Shown: positions 54,211-63,129, counted from the stretch's first letter. The stretch: DNA of 64,000 nt from Bacillus sp. FJAT-27264 (GCF_001682855.1 NZ_MAQW01000012.1:682001-746000), one strand, 5' to 3'. The notes: a model not told the origin generated them from the sequence alone. Program-made: numbers and translations.

Positions 54211-54248
54211 AAAACCCCACTCTCCGCTTGGAATCGGAAAATGGGGTT
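54211..54248 (-). terminator. Terminator after the 54308-54952 gene
   Basis: AAAACCCCA pairs with TGGGGTT; inner CCG/CGG stem. T-rich on the minus strand. Confidence 0.78.
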
Positions 54249-54307
54249 CAGCTCATATTGCATTTCTAATGTATGTATATATATGTATATCTGCAGTTCG
54301 GTTTCCT

Positions 54308-54952
54308 CTATCCTTCTGACCATGTAATCGTGATCTCAGTGTATCCTGCTTTGGATGCAGATAATCCCCCAATGATAGACACTGGGCTTTTCCCACCCAA
54401 CTTACCGGTAATCACCATCGAACTTTTGTCTATAACCTTCGAGGCTTGGGTAATGTTCTTGCCATCCACGTAATCGGTATACTTTTTCCCCATAGTCTCA
54501 ATACTGTCCTTCGTCAAATAAACCAGCACAGCCTTTTTCTTACCATCCACTACACTGTCCGTCAAATCCGTAATGATGGCATCCCCGGCTACCGGAAAAT
54601 CTGCGGGCAGATTCTTCGATTTCTTGACACCGCTGGTCGGTGAACTGCCTGGACTCCCCGAGTCACTGCCAATGATCACCTTGTTGGCTAGTGCATCATA
54701 AGACACGGGAACCCCAAGTGCTCCGGCAATAGCACGCGTTGGCAGATAGGTCAAACCGTCATACGTAATTGGCGTGAGCTGCTTGCCGCTGCCATCTACT
54801 GGCGCATAAGCAGTCCCATTGACCTGAATCGCGATGCCATAATTAAGGAAGGCTTTAATCTGCTGCAGATTGCTGCCAGCATATACGCCTGCCGAACCTG
54901 TAGCGAGCATGCCGACAACGGCGGAAGCGATACCCCATGTCTTTTTCAACAA
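54308..54952 (-). CDS. Secreted stalk-domain protein
   Basis: 214 residues beginning at TTG 54952 or 54949 with TGGAGATGA upstream. Signal peptide (GIASAVVGMLATGSAGVYA) followed by a copper-amine-oxidase-N-like stalk (IAIQVNGTAYAPVDGSGKQL; TYLPTRAIAGALGVPV) and a Ser/Gly/Pro linker (GSDSGSPGSSPTSGVKKSKN). The C-terminal ~100 residues (FPVAGDAIITDLTDSVVDGK) are unassigned. Function unknown; likely exported or wall-associated. Confidence 0.8.
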   Translation of the reverse strand: MLKKTWGIASAVVGMLATGSAGVYAGSNLQQIKAFLNYGIAIQVNGTAYAPVDGSGKQLTPITYDGLTYLPTRAIAGALGVPVSYDALANKVIIGSDSGSPGSSPTSGVKKSKNLPADFPVAGDAIITDLTDSVVDGKKKAVLVYLTKDSIETMGKKYTDYVDGKNITQASKVIDKSSMVITGKLGGKSPVSIIGGLSASKAGYTEITITWSEG

Positions 54953-55040
54953 AAATCATCTCCAGACGTTAATCATTGTCGAATATAATCTATTAACCAC
55001 TCTGAAGATTTTCAAACCTTTGGCTTCCCTTACCGCTCCA

Positions 55041-56117
55041 TTAAAAATTCACATTCCCCACCAGGTGTACCATATACATCATGCCGCCCAGGAAGCCCGC
55101 TAGCGCAAAATAAGCTATTCCGTACTTCCAACGAGTTGGGGCAGGAACATCATAATATTTATCGTTTTCAAACGGAATACACTCAATCTCGCAGCTCATC
55201 TTCAGATGCAGCCCATTCTCCAGTTCGACCCGCTCCAACTGAGTGACCTTCACCTTCTCAAGGATAACCTGCTGCGGCAGCATAGCTGTACCATAATAAT
55301 CCAGACTATCCCACTTCACCCCGATATATTGCTGGTGGTTCAAATCGCTATACGTTGTAAAAGGCAGTTCCCGCTTGTGCTCTGGCCCCGGGATCATATA
55401 CCCTTCCTGGATAAGACGCTCCACAGGAATCATGAAGCTACGCGTTACGAACTGTCTCTTGCTCTGCTTGCGCCGTTTAACGTATTTGGTATACAAGTCG
55501 TAGGCGAACAAGCCCCAGATAATCAAAAACAAAACGGATTTCAGATAAATAATGACCGCTAATCCACCCACAAGTCCAACCAGCCATAACCAACGTGTAA
55601 CCGCCGTAACAATTCGCCCGCCATCCAGCGGATGAATCGGCAGCAAATTAATCAGATTCAGCAAAAATCCCACGTAAGCCAAGGAGTACAGCAAGGGGCT
55701 GTCCAAGTAATACGCGGCCCCGAACACGGCTGTCGCCCCAATGCTACCCAGTATAGGACCGCCGAAGGCAATGTACGCTTCACTCTTGGCATCCAGCGGC
55801 TGCCGTTTCAACGCGATCAGAGCACCCATAAACGGGATAAACAACGGTGCGCTGACGGGGAGTCCCATCCGCTTAGCCGCGAATACGTGACCCAGCTCAT
55901 GGACGAGTAATAGCAGGACGATACCAATCGAGAAGCTCCACGGATAAATGAACGCATACGCCCAAATGGACACCATCATCGAAATTAGCGGACCTGCGAT
56001 CTTGCTTATTTTTAACAGCGATAGAATCGCCTTTCCCTTCAACAGGAGCATTGCTGCCCCACCGCCCAGCCATTTCAGCGGAGTGGAAGATTTTTTGTTC
56101 GGCACATTTTGCGGCAA
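55041..56117 (-). CDS. Site-2 protease family (M50) membrane metalloprotease
   Basis: 358 residues, TTG start 56117 with AAGGAG 10 bases upstream. Intramembrane zinc protease: first active segment LVHELGHVFAAKRMG (HExxH), second NLINLLPIHPLDGGR (the metal-binding Asp). About six membrane helices; then a roughly 150-residue soluble C-terminal domain (GYMIPGPEHKRELPF) and a final TM segment. Resembles the uncharacterised M50 proteases of Paenibacillus rather than SpoIVFB or RseP: there is no PDZ domain. Substrate unknown. Confidence 0.88.
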   Translation of the reverse strand: MPQNVPNKKSSTPLKWLGGGAAMLLLKGKAILSLLKISKIAGPLISMMVSIWAYAFIYPWSFSIGIVLLLLVHELGHVFAAKRMGLPVSAPLFIPFMGALIALKRQPLDAKSEAYIAFGGPILGSIGATAVFGAAYYLDSPLLYSLAYVGFLLNLINLLPIHPLDGGRIVTAVTRWLWLVGLVGGLAVIIYLKSVLFLIIWGLFAYDLYTKYVKRRKQSKRQFVTRSFMIPVERLIQEGYMIPGPEHKRELPFTTYSDLNHQQYIGVKWDSLDYYGTAMLPQQVILEKVKVTQLERVELENGLHLKMSCEIECIPFENDKYYDVPAPTRWKYGIAYFALAGFLGGMMYMVHLVGNVNF

Positions 56118-56305
56118 AAGTCTCGAGCTCCTTCATTGTTCGTTATTAGTTTTACGTATTTTACCATACCTATTAGAAAAATTCCTTCTATATAAGGGGG
56201 GTATATTCGTAGCGGGTAATACGGGGCAAATGGCGAAAGAGTTTCATCATGCGCTAAACACGGTGTTTTTTTGCGATAAGGTAAATTGTTATGAGAACTA
56301 AATGA

Positions 56306-56334
56306 TTGTTTAACTTCCATTTTAATACTATAAT
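56306..56334 (+). promoter_or_regulatory. Sigma-A promoter of the small membrane protein
   Basis: TTGTTT (56306-56311), 17-base spacer, TATAAT (56329-56334), 27 bases ahead of the ATG. Confidence 0.7.
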
Positions 56335-56361
56335 TATAAAAAACTCCAAGGAGGTTGTCCT

Positions 56362-56556
56362 ATGAAATGGGTTAGCTTAATTATCACCGTATTATCTGTT
56401 CTTGCGCTGGGCGGTATCTACGGTTTCTCCCTCTTCATAGTCATCACTGGGATTATCGGCGGACTCATCGCTTCCTTCGCCATCGCAGGATATCTGAAGA
56501 GTGTTAACGGTGATTTTCCTGGTGATCGGTATGAGGATGGAGACATAAAATACTGA
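56362..56556 (+). CDS. Small membrane protein, 64 residues
   Basis: ATG 56362 follows AAGGAGG with good spacing. Two hydrophobic segments (VSLIITVLSVLALGGIYGFS and IVITGIIGGLIASFAIAGYL) and an acidic C-terminus (GDFPGDRYEDGDIKY). No family recognised. Own promoter and terminator. Could be a small envelope or toxin-like peptide, but no partner is seen. Confidence 0.78.
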   Translation: MKWVSLIITVLSVLALGGIYGFSLFIVITGIIGGLIASFAIAGYLKSVNGDFPGDRYEDGDIKY

Positions 56557-56581
56557 TATAATTTTAATAGTTAGTAAATAC

Positions 56582-56627
56582 AAGAAGGCTGGCCCCTTAA
56601 ACCATGAATAGGGGCCAGCCTTCTTTC
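56582..56627. terminator. Terminator after the small membrane protein
   Basis: AAGAAGGCTGGCCCCT (56582-56597) pairs with AGGGGCCAGCCTTCTT (56610-56625); T-rich on the plus strand. Confidence 0.94.
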
Positions 56628-56760
56628 GGTTTATTTTACAAGAAATTATTTATAAAAATAACTTAGCATCTGCTGCTACTAAATCTATTCACTTATTATA
56701 ATTTGCTTCTGCAGCCTCAAAATAAATCTGCATTTTTAACCCCCCTCTTAAATTCACTGA

Positions 56761-57015
56761 AAACTCAGTAGGCATATCTACAACTGGTTTCCGAAGGGAC
56801 AACAACGTAAAATCCTGACTCATGGCGAGCATAAAGGCGCGAAACTGTTTGCTGCCATCGACTACGAAACGGGTCATGTGACTCATCGGGAAGAAGAAAA
56901 GTTTGATGCAGCAGCCTTTGGACTATTATGTAGTTTTTATAATGAACTGCGTTGTAAGGCTTCGTTTACATTGATTTTCAAATCATATAGAACAAAATTA
57001 ACATTAGCCGATTAA
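56761..57015 (+). pseudogene. IS630-type transposase remnant
   Basis: On the plus strand the frame from just after a TGA (56758-56760) to a TAA at 57013 encodes NWFPKGQQRKIL, then HGEHKGAKLFAAIDYETGHV and HREEEKFDAAAF, which matches the core of IS630-family transposases (WFxKGxQ...HGxHKGxKLxGxxDYETG). Only about 50 residues match; the remainder is decayed, with no start and no complete catalytic triad. No insertion ends were found. The overlapping minus-strand open frame (56689-56886) is a shadow of this. Confidence 0.8.
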
Positions 57016-57061
57016 TCTCTATAAAGTAGATTGGACAACTCAGAGGGGCGATGGGAAATCA

Positions 57062-58159
57062 ATGAAACGATTTTTTAAGGGCATTACAATCGGTTGTTTG
57101 TTATTTTTTCTATCCCTATGCATTGTACCTCCGCTTTCTGTGTCAGCTCACCCGTTAAGTGTGAGTTACAGTACTGTAACGAATACCGGAAATGGTGTTG
57201 AGTTTGTTTATTCCATAGATCTTTTATCCGTTACCGAATCCACAAATGTGGGGTTGATCGATAAAAAGAAACTACAGGAATCACATGAAACAATCGACAA
57301 ATGGATACGCAAAATGGTCTCGGTGAAGATCGATAACGCTGTACAGACAGGACAATTACAAACAATGGAGTTAGAGAACAAGCGGGAGTTAGGACTGACT
57401 TTGGTACGAGTCGTTTATATCTTTCCAAACGCCAAGAACGGACAAACCATAAGCCTGGACGATGCCATGTATATGGGGAATAGCTCTAACTATACGAATC
57501 TTCTTGTTTTTAAAGAGGGAGATTCCGTTACTGAAGCTGTGCTGAAAGGGAGCGACAGGCATTGGCAAGCCGTCTTGGGAGAAGTTCAGGAGGGGGCACA
57601 TCAGTCTGCCCTACCCGGCGGTTGGATTGATTTTTTGCTACTGGGAGCCGAGCATATTCTAACGGGATATGATCACCTTTTATTTTTGTTAGCACTGCTG
57701 CTTAGAAAACAGACCCTTAAACAATATGCGTCAATCATTACTGCATTCACCATTGCGCATAGCATCACCCTCACCCTCGCTGTAACAGGAATCGTAAGCG
57801 TACCTTCACGCTTTGTTGAAGCCACAATTGCGCTCAGCATATGTTATGTTGCGATTGAAAATCTCTTTCTTAAAAAAATCTCACACCGGACGATCATTAC
57901 TTTTTTATTCGGACTTATTCATGGTTTAGGTTTCGCAGGTATTTTAAGCGAGATGGATATTCCAAAATCTCACTTGGCGGTTTCCTTAGTCAGCTTTAAT
58001 GCCGGCATTGAGGTCATACAGCTTACGCTAGTAGCACTGCTTCTTCCTTTACTTACTTGGAGCCAACGCACGCGTTATCAAAGACAAGGTGTCATCATTG
58101 CTTCAAGCATTATAGCATTGATCGGTGCTTTCTGGTCGATTGAGCGGTTGTTTCTCTAA
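57062..58159 (+). CDS. HupE/UreJ-type membrane protein
   Basis: 365 residues. Signal peptide-like N-terminus (GITIGCLLFFLSLCIVPPLS), then an extracytoplasmic region of about 150 residues, then a C-terminal HupE/UreJ-like domain with the motifs LTGYDHLLFLLALLL, FTIAHSITLTLAVTG and FGLIHGLGFAGIL, whose histidines suggest metal handling. Similar proteins are found in many bacteria as HupE/UreJ_2 proteins of unclear role, some associated with nickel or copper. Starts at ATG 57062 (GAGGGGCG upstream). AT-rich compared with the window's left part; next to a transposase remnant, so possibly acquired. Confidence 0.85.
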   Translation: MKRFFKGITIGCLLFFLSLCIVPPLSVSAHPLSVSYSTVTNTGNGVEFVYSIDLLSVTESTNVGLIDKKKLQESHETIDKWIRKMVSVKIDNAVQTGQLQTMELENKRELGLTLVRVVYIFPNAKNGQTISLDDAMYMGNSSNYTNLLVFKEGDSVTEAVLKGSDRHWQAVLGEVQEGAHQSALPGGWIDFLLLGAEHILTGYDHLLFLLALLLRKQTLKQYASIITAFTIAHSITLTLAVTGIVSVPSRFVEATIALSICYVAIENLFLKKISHRTIITFLFGLIHGLGFAGILSEMDIPKSHLAVSLVSFNAGIEVIQLTLVALLLPLLTWSQRTRYQRQGVIIASSIIALIGAFWSIERLFL

Positions 58160-58186
58160 TCGATACTGCAGATTTAATCCATTCGT

Positions 58187-58209
58187 TAAGGAGGTGACGC
58201 ACCATGTAG
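58187..58209 (+). promoter_or_regulatory. Strong Shine-Dalgarno followed by ATG-TAG (start-stop)
   Basis: TAAGGAGGTGA (58187-58197), a perfect complement of the 16S tail, is followed 9 bases after GGAGG by ATG (58204) and at once by TAG. No longer frame starts there. It lies 75 bases before the real start of the next gene. Confidence 0.6.
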
Positions 58210-58280
58210 AGAGCTCCGTAAATTATACCTCTGAAGGACTCAAAATCGAATACAAAACCAAAAAGGTGGGAATAGACATC

Positions 58281-61200
58281 ATGATGTCACTGTTAAAAAA
58301 AGCAACCATGGTTTTATGCTCTCTTGCAATTTTGCTGCCCATCACATTATCCCCATTAGCGGGATCAACTGTTCAGAAGGCGCAAGCAGCTACCGAGAGA
58401 ACGTTCAAAATTGCTTTATTGCCTGATACCCAAATGTATTCGAGATATAAACCAGAAATATTTGATGCCCAGACAGACTGGATCAAAAAATTCCAGTATA
58501 GCGAAAATATCGTATTCACCACTCATTTGGGTGACATTGTCGATCGAAGCACACAGGAATATGAGTGGAAAAATGCAGACAAATCAATGAAGACATTGGA
58601 TGATGCGAAGATTCCTTATGGCTATACGGCAGGGAATCACGATATTGCTGATTGGCTGGATGACGATAGCCGTGACGATAATGACAGATATAATCAATTT
58701 TTCAATCAATACTTCAAGCCTGCCAACCGCATGGGCAGCAAACCTGGATTTGGCGCCACCTCACCTAAAGGCTACAGCTCTTATTATACATTTCAAGGGG
58801 CTGGTAAGACATTCCTCGTACTATTCATTGACTGGAGAGCTGGTTCAGACACTCTAAAGTGGGCGAATCAAGTCCTGCATGACCACCCGAATTACCCAAC
58901 CATTTTAGTGACACACCAACTTTTGAATATTGATAGCGATGGAAAAACAGCCGTGATGACTGATAACGGCCAATTTTTGTGGGATCAATTGATAAAAGGC
59001 AACGATCAGATTTTCCTGACACTTAATGGCCATCATCACGGATCCGCCGATATGATCAAAAAGAATGATTTTGGGCATGACGTGCTGATGTCGGTTATTG
59101 ATTACCAGGGGTACTACATGGGCGGGGACGGAATTATGCGAACATTAGAGTTCAATCTTGATGCCGGCACAATTTCCGCCAAGACGTTCTCTCCTTGGGT
59201 TATGAATTTACCTGTAGATCAACGTGATGCAACCTATGACGTTGAAGAATTAACCGATCCCAACAACAAGTTTACTGTGAACATGAACTTCAATGAGCGT
59301 TTCAAAGGGATTTGGGATGAACAAAATAATGCACCGCAGGCAACAGACGTCTTCTATAACACCGCCGATGGAAAGACGTTGAGCTCCAAGCTTAAGGCAA
59401 CGGATAAGGATGCAGACGCGTTAACGTACTCCATCGTCTCTCCTCCGACAAAAGGTACTGTGAATCTGACAGACGCTGCTACTGGATCTTTTCTTTATAA
59501 ACCAACAGCCGGCATGACGGGGACAGATACATTCACATTTAAAGTCAATGATGGCTTCGTTGATTCCAACGTTGGAACAGCAACAATCAATATTCGTGAT
59601 GCATCTGCCGGCAATGGTGAGGTAGCTCACTGGAGATTCGAAAAGCCGGCTGACGGTTCCTTTAATGTTAAGGATATTTCCGGCAACGGCAACGATCTGT
59701 ACCGAGTAGACCTTATGACGAGAGATGTTCCGGATATCGATATGAAGTGGTCTGATGACAAGTCTCCTTTTTCCAAAAGCAACGGGAGTCTTGAAATTTC
59801 CTCTTACGGTAAAAAGCCGGAGGAACTATCCTATCTTCGGACAAGTGACGATGCAATGTTGAATAAAATGACCTTTCAAAATGGTTATACGATCGAAGCA
59901 TATTTCAAGATAGCCAAAAACTTTGAAGCATCGAAGAACGGCTGGATGGGTATCCTGGGACGCGGAGCTACAGGAGCAGAAGCCGGGAAAACAGACGGGG
60001 ACAAGGAAGAGCCTATTGCAACACTGTCTATCTCTACGATTAGAGAGGTGCAATGGGCAGCCTACCCGACAAATCTTAACGGTCTTAAAACAAACTGGTC
60101 CGGGGAAACGTTCTTCGATTGGGTTCACGTAGCCGTCGTCAACGATACCCATTCGACAAAAATGTACATTAACGGATCTCCAGTGCTCCGCAACGATGAA
60201 GGTGAGTCCGGGGAGCCTCTAGGATTAGCTACAGCTATGAGAAATGGAAAATATATACCGTGGATCGTCGGCGCATATGCTTACGATAATGTGTTCGAAA
60301 AAGGATTCAATGGCGAGATTAATGAAATTCGCATTACAGATCATGCATTGGATCATTCGGAGTTCCTCTTGAATGAGAACGAAATACCAGTCAGTAATGA
60401 TATGACCGTGAAGACCAATCAGAACAAGGAATATAATGGAATACTGCCCGCCACTGATGCAGACATGAACCCGCTATCGTATGAAATGATGGATAAACCA
60501 GCGAATGGTTCGGTAACGGTTGATCAGCAGACGGGGAAATTCGTTTATACTCCTAACCGCGATTATAACGGATCTGACCAATTTACTTACCGTGCTTATG
60601 ATGGCAAAGCGTATTCTAACATTGCCCGTGTCAGCATAACGGTTATCAAGAATAATCCCCCTGTGGCACATGATATTAGCCTAATCACGGCACCTGGCAA
60701 ACCGTTAAACGGGATGTTAAAAGCCGATGATGCAGACGGCGATATGCTAACATTTAAATTACTGAAGCAGCCAAGCAAAGGAACGATTCAGTTCATTGAT
60801 CCGTCCACAGGTGCCTTCCAATATGTGCCGGACAATGGGCAAACGGGTCCAGATTATTTCGTTTATAACGCTACAGATGGTAAAAACGAATCCGCGGAAG
60901 CTGCCGTCATTGTACAGATTGAAGATTCTTCAGTCGGTTCAGGGGACTGGAAAGCTTCGAATCTTGAATACTCAGTACGGCAAGGTCAAACATTAACCGC
61001 GACCGTTTCCGACGCCGTGTATAAGGAAGATCGTGATAAAGTCAAAAATGTTAAATTGTTAAAGCTCCCTGAAAAAGGGCACGTGACAGTGACAGAGAGA
61101 AGCAACGGAGCTTTTGAGTACAAGCCGGATGCCGGAAAGAGCGGAATAGACGTGTTCACTTTCCAAATCAGCGATGAAAACAGAACAACCAATGAAGCTT

Positions 61201-62198
61201 ATGTGTTTGTTCATATTGAACCGAACAGCGCACCAGTGGCAAGCAATGTACAGCTTCAAACGACGGTGGATAACGCAGTGGTAGGGCACCTGAATGCTCG
61301 TGATATGGAATCGGACGCTCTCGTTTACCGGATCATTGACCAACCAAAATACGGTTTGCTAACTGTCACGGATGCAACCTATGGAGCATTTAAGTACGTG
61401 CCGAACAGTGGTTTTACAGGAACAGATACATTTACTTACCAAGCGAATGACGGTGTGTCCGACTCTAATATTGCTGTAGTCAACATTGATGTCAGCACTC
61501 CGCCTTCCAACAATGGTAATAGTAGCGGCGGCGGTATAACTCCGGCTCCAACGCCAACACCAGCAGTAACACCAAAACCAACTGCAACTCCAACTCCGTC
61601 TGTTGAGCAGCCGAAGCCAACTCCTTCGCCGCAAACGTCAGCCGAGGGCAATGTACCGACAACCGGATCTGTCAAGTTTAATGACTTGTCCAAGCATTGG
61701 GCAAAAGAAGCGGTTGACAAATTAAGCAAGTTGGATATCGTCAGCGGGTATCCAGACGGAAGCTTCAAGCCGGAACGGGAAATGACGCGTGCTGAATTTG
61801 CTGCCCTTATCGTAAAGGCACTCAAGCTCAAGGAAGATAATGGTCCATCGTTCCAGGATATGAATGGACATTGGGCTGATGCCATGGTTAGAACAGCAGC
61901 TAAAGCCGGTATCATTGAAGGCGTGAGCGCATCATCATTTGCTCCGGAGCTTAAGATTACCCGGGAGCAAATGGCGGTAATTATCGCACGGGCATTAAAT
62001 ATGACAACAGGCGATGAAGGAGCATTAAACTTCAAAGACAAGGCAAACATTTCTTCATGGGCTGTTGATTCGTTGAAGGCTCTTGCAAGCAGAGGAATAA
62101 TCCAAGGCTACAAAGACGGTTCATTCCGTCCCGATAAGCCGGTAAGCCGGGCCGAAGCGGCAACAGTTATTGTGAAAATGTTAGATATGCAAGATTAA
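58281..62198 (+). CDS. S-layer-anchored calcineurin-like phosphoesterase, multidomain
   Basis: 1305 residues from ATG 58281 (AGGTGG 11 bases upstream). Signal peptide with a long hydrophobic core ending near KAQAATERT. Metallophosphoesterase (about residues 45-330): LLPDTQMYS, LGDIVDR, AGNHDIADW, LVTHQLLN and NGHHHG. Then a cadherin-like/Big_9 repeat (about 348-440), a LamG/concanavalin-like domain (about 446-700), four more Big_9-type repeats (about 700-1070, each NNxPVA...TDxFxY-like), a Pro/Thr-rich linker and three SLH domains (about 1131-1305; for example FNDLSKHWAKEAVDKLS). It is thus held on the cell surface by SLH domains and probably acts on phosphate esters outside the cell. Substrate unknown. 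Confidence 0.9.
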   Translation: MMSLLKKATMVLCSLAILLPITLSPLAGSTVQKAQAATERTFKIALLPDTQMYSRYKPEIFDAQTDWIKKFQYSENIVFTTHLGDIVDRSTQEYEWKNADKSMKTLDDAKIPYGYTAGNHDIADWLDDDSRDDNDRYNQFFNQYFKPANRMGSKPGFGATSPKGYSSYYTFQGAGKTFLVLFIDWRAGSDTLKWANQVLHDHPNYPTILVTHQLLNIDSDGKTAVMTDNGQFLWDQLIKGNDQIFLTLNGHHHGSADMIKKNDFGHDVLMSVIDYQGYYMGGDGIMRTLEFNLDAGTISAKTFSPWVMNLPVDQRDATYDVEELTDPNNKFTVNMNFNERFKGIWDEQNNAPQATDVFYNTADGKTLSSKLKATDKDADALTYSIVSPPTKGTVNLTDAATGSFLYKPTAGMTGTDTFTFKVNDGFVDSNVGTATINIRDASAGNGEVAHWRFEKPADGSFNVKDISGNGNDLYRVDLMTRDVPDIDMKWSDDKSPFSKSNGSLEISSYGKKPEELSYLRTSDDAMLNKMTFQNGYTIEAYFKIAKNFEASKNGWMGILGRGATGAEAGKTDGDKEEPIATLSISTIREVQWAAYPTNLNGLKTNWSGETFFDWVHVAVVNDTHSTKMYINGSPVLRNDEGESGEPLGLATAMRNGKYIPWIVGAYAYDNVFEKGFNGEINEIRITDHALDHSEFLLNENEIPVSNDMTVKTNQNKEYNGILPATDADMNPLSYEMMDKPANGSVTVDQQTGKFVYTPNRDYNGSDQFTYRAYDGKAYSNIARVSITVIKNNPPVAHDISLITAPGKPLNGMLKADDADGDMLTFKLLKQPSKGTIQFIDPSTGAFQYVPDNGQTGPDYFVYNATDGKNESAEAAVIVQIEDSSVGSGDWKASNLEYSVRQGQTLTATVSDAVYKEDRDKVKNVKLLKLPEKGHVTVTERSNGAFEYKPDAGKSGIDVFTFQISDENRTTNEAYVFVHIEPNSAPVASNVQLQTTVDNAVVGHLNARDMESDALVYRIIDQPKYGLLTVTDATYGAFKYVPNSGFTGTDTFTYQANDGVSDSNIAVVNIDVSTPPSNNGNSSGGGITPAPTPTPAVTPKPTATPTPSVEQPKPTPSPQTSAEGNVPTTGSVKFNDLSKHWAKEAVDKLSKLDIVSGYPDGSFKPEREMTRAEFAALIVKALKLKEDNGPSFQDMNGHWADAMVRTAAKAGIIEGVSASSFAPELKITREQMAVIIARALNMTTGDEGALNFKDKANISSWAVDSLKALASRGIIQGYKDGSFRPDKPVSRAEAATVIVKMLDMQD

Positions 62199-62218
62199 AT
62201 AACAGATAATTTATTTGA

Positions 62219-62275
62219 GGCTGTTCCAAGCCACAATCTTGTGGTTGTGACTTGGGGCGGCTTATTCTTTTATTC
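62219..62275 (+). terminator. Terminator after the S-layer phosphoesterase
   Basis: GGCTGTTCCAAG pairs (with G-U) with CTTGGGGCGGCT around a CCACAA/TTGTGG inner stem; a T-rich tail follows. Confidence 0.72.
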
Positions 62276-62345
62276 GAATGAACAATGGTAAAGCCGGAAT
62301 CAGCACAAAGAACCAATACGATGTGTTGGTTCCTTCAGAGTGTGG

Positions 62346-62385
62346 AGAAACCCAGGCTATTTAAAAATCTTGGGTTTCTTTTTAC
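62346..62385 (+). terminator. Second hairpin terminator-like element
   Basis: AGAAACCCA pairs with TGGGTTTCT and is followed by TTTTT. No gene lies between this and the first terminator; 62276-62345 holds no supported gene. Confidence 0.75.
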
Positions 62386-62504
62386 ATTTTGAGCTTACCT
62401 TAGTCAAAATTCCAGCCGCGATCACAAGGACTTTCACATCTAGTTTTTTCTGATGCGTTTAAGTTTCGGTCTTTGTAGGGAAACCTTATCGCAAAAAAAA
62501 ACAA

Positions 62505-62534
62505 TTGCATTTACTATACAATCTATGGTATATT
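62505..62534 (+). promoter_or_regulatory. Promoter of tRNA-Val
   Basis: TTGCAT (62505-62510), 18-base spacer, TATATT (62529-62534), 12 bases before the tRNA. Confidence 0.6.
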
Positions 62535-62546
62535 ATATTTCGTTGC

Positions 62547-62618
62547 AGGACGGTAGCTCAGCGGGAGAGCACTATCTTGACAGGGTAGGGGTCATGGGTT
62601 CGAACCCCATCCGTCCTA
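62547..62618 (+). tRNA. tRNA-Val (anticodon GAC)
   Basis: 72-base cloverleaf: acceptor AGGACGG/CCGTCCT, D stem GCTC/GAGC, anticodon stem CTATC/GGTAG with loop TTGACAG giving anticodon GAC, T stem ATGGG/CCCAT with TTCGAAC. CCA is not encoded. A stand-alone tRNA with its own terminator, at the edge of AT-rich DNA, and so a possible integration site for mobile DNA. Confidence 0.93.
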
Positions 62619-62644
62619 TATTGAATTTACTCATATCTCAGCTT

Positions 62645-62679
62645 AACCCCCCTTATGTATAGGGGGGTTGTTTGTCTTA
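62645..62679 (+). terminator. tRNA-Val terminator
   Basis: AACCCCCC (62645-62652) pairs with GGGGGGTT (62662-62669); followed by a T-rich tail. Confidence 0.9.
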
Positions 62680-62780
62680 TTTTGTCAGCAACTTTATCCT
62701 CATCTAAGATTTCTATTGGGGGGCTTTTTGGGAGGCATGAAAAATAACATAATTCTTTTTCCTCTGCTCAACATTTAAAA

Positions 62781-62791
62781 TATGGTATACT
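62781..62791 (+). promoter_or_regulatory. Extended -10 promoter of the two-gene small-protein unit
   Basis: TGGTATACT (62783-62791) is a TGn-extended -10. Transcription would begin about at 62798, the GTG itself, so the first frame may be read from a leaderless transcript. Confidence 0.5.
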
Positions 62792-62797
62792 GACAAA

Positions 62798-62953
62798 GTG
62801 TATTATAAAACTTTGGTTCCACCAGACCCTAATATGTTCAGAATGAAAGTGGCTGAAAAAACAACTCATACTTTTTATTCAGACTCCAGTAGAACTCAGC
62901 ACATGAAGGGCAGTCCTATTGAATCTGAATTTTGGCTGGAGGGATATAAATAA
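62798..62953 (+). CDS. Possible small soluble protein, 51 residues
   Basis: Open frame from GTG 62798 to TAA 62951-62953 reading VYYKTLVPPDPNMFRMK... to ...FWLEGYK. No Shine-Dalgarno site precedes it, but an extended -10 ends 7 bases earlier, allowing a leaderless start; ATG at 62834 or 62843 are alternatives without a site. No family recognised. It supports itself mainly by its coupling to the next frame: its end overlaps the start region of a two-TM protein, and a terminator follows both. Confidence 0.5.
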   Translation: MYYKTLVPPDPNMFRMKVAEKTTHTFYSDSSRTQHMKGSPIESEFWLEGYK

Positions 62954-63129
62954 GATCAGCAGCGTATCAAATAACTCTTAGCGTATTCCTATTGTTTATC
63001 GGATTTACGAGTTACCATTTAATACGTGGTCGAGACTTATCCAGTATTGATTGGCTTGAACTTTTCTATTTGATTTTATTCTTGGTAATTGTGCAGATTA
63101 TAGGTATTGCATTTAAGAAAAAACGATAA
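62950..63129 (+). CDS. Possible small two-helix membrane protein, 59 residues, with ATA start
   Basis: Reading from ATA 62950 to TAA 63129: a polar N-terminus, a first hydrophobic segment (LSVFLLFIGFTSYHLI), a charged turn (RGRDLSSIDW), a second hydrophobic segment (FYLILFLVIVQIIGIAF) and a basic end (KKKR). GGAGGG (62938-62943) lies 6 bases before the ATA, and the ATA overlaps the previous stop as ATAA, like the usual ATGA coupling. No ATG, GTG or TTG stands at a usable distance. Either the rare AUA start is used, or an ATG has mutated. No family recognised. Confidence 0.55.
   Translation: MRSAAYQITLSVFLLFIGFTSYHLIRGRDLSSIDWLELFYLILFLVIVQIIGIAFKKKR

Noticed and set aside
56689-56886. 65-codon minus-strand frame
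   Set aside because: No ribosome site; the opposite strand encodes the transposase remnant.
62453-62662. 69-codon plus-strand frame across the tRNA
   Set aside because: It overlaps tRNA-Val and its promoter; chance open frame.
62737-62778. 13-codon frame MKNNIILFPLLNI after GGGAGG, ahead of the small two-gene unit
   Set aside because: The ribosome site is only one base from the ATG and the promoter-like site lies after its start; no evidence that it is translated.
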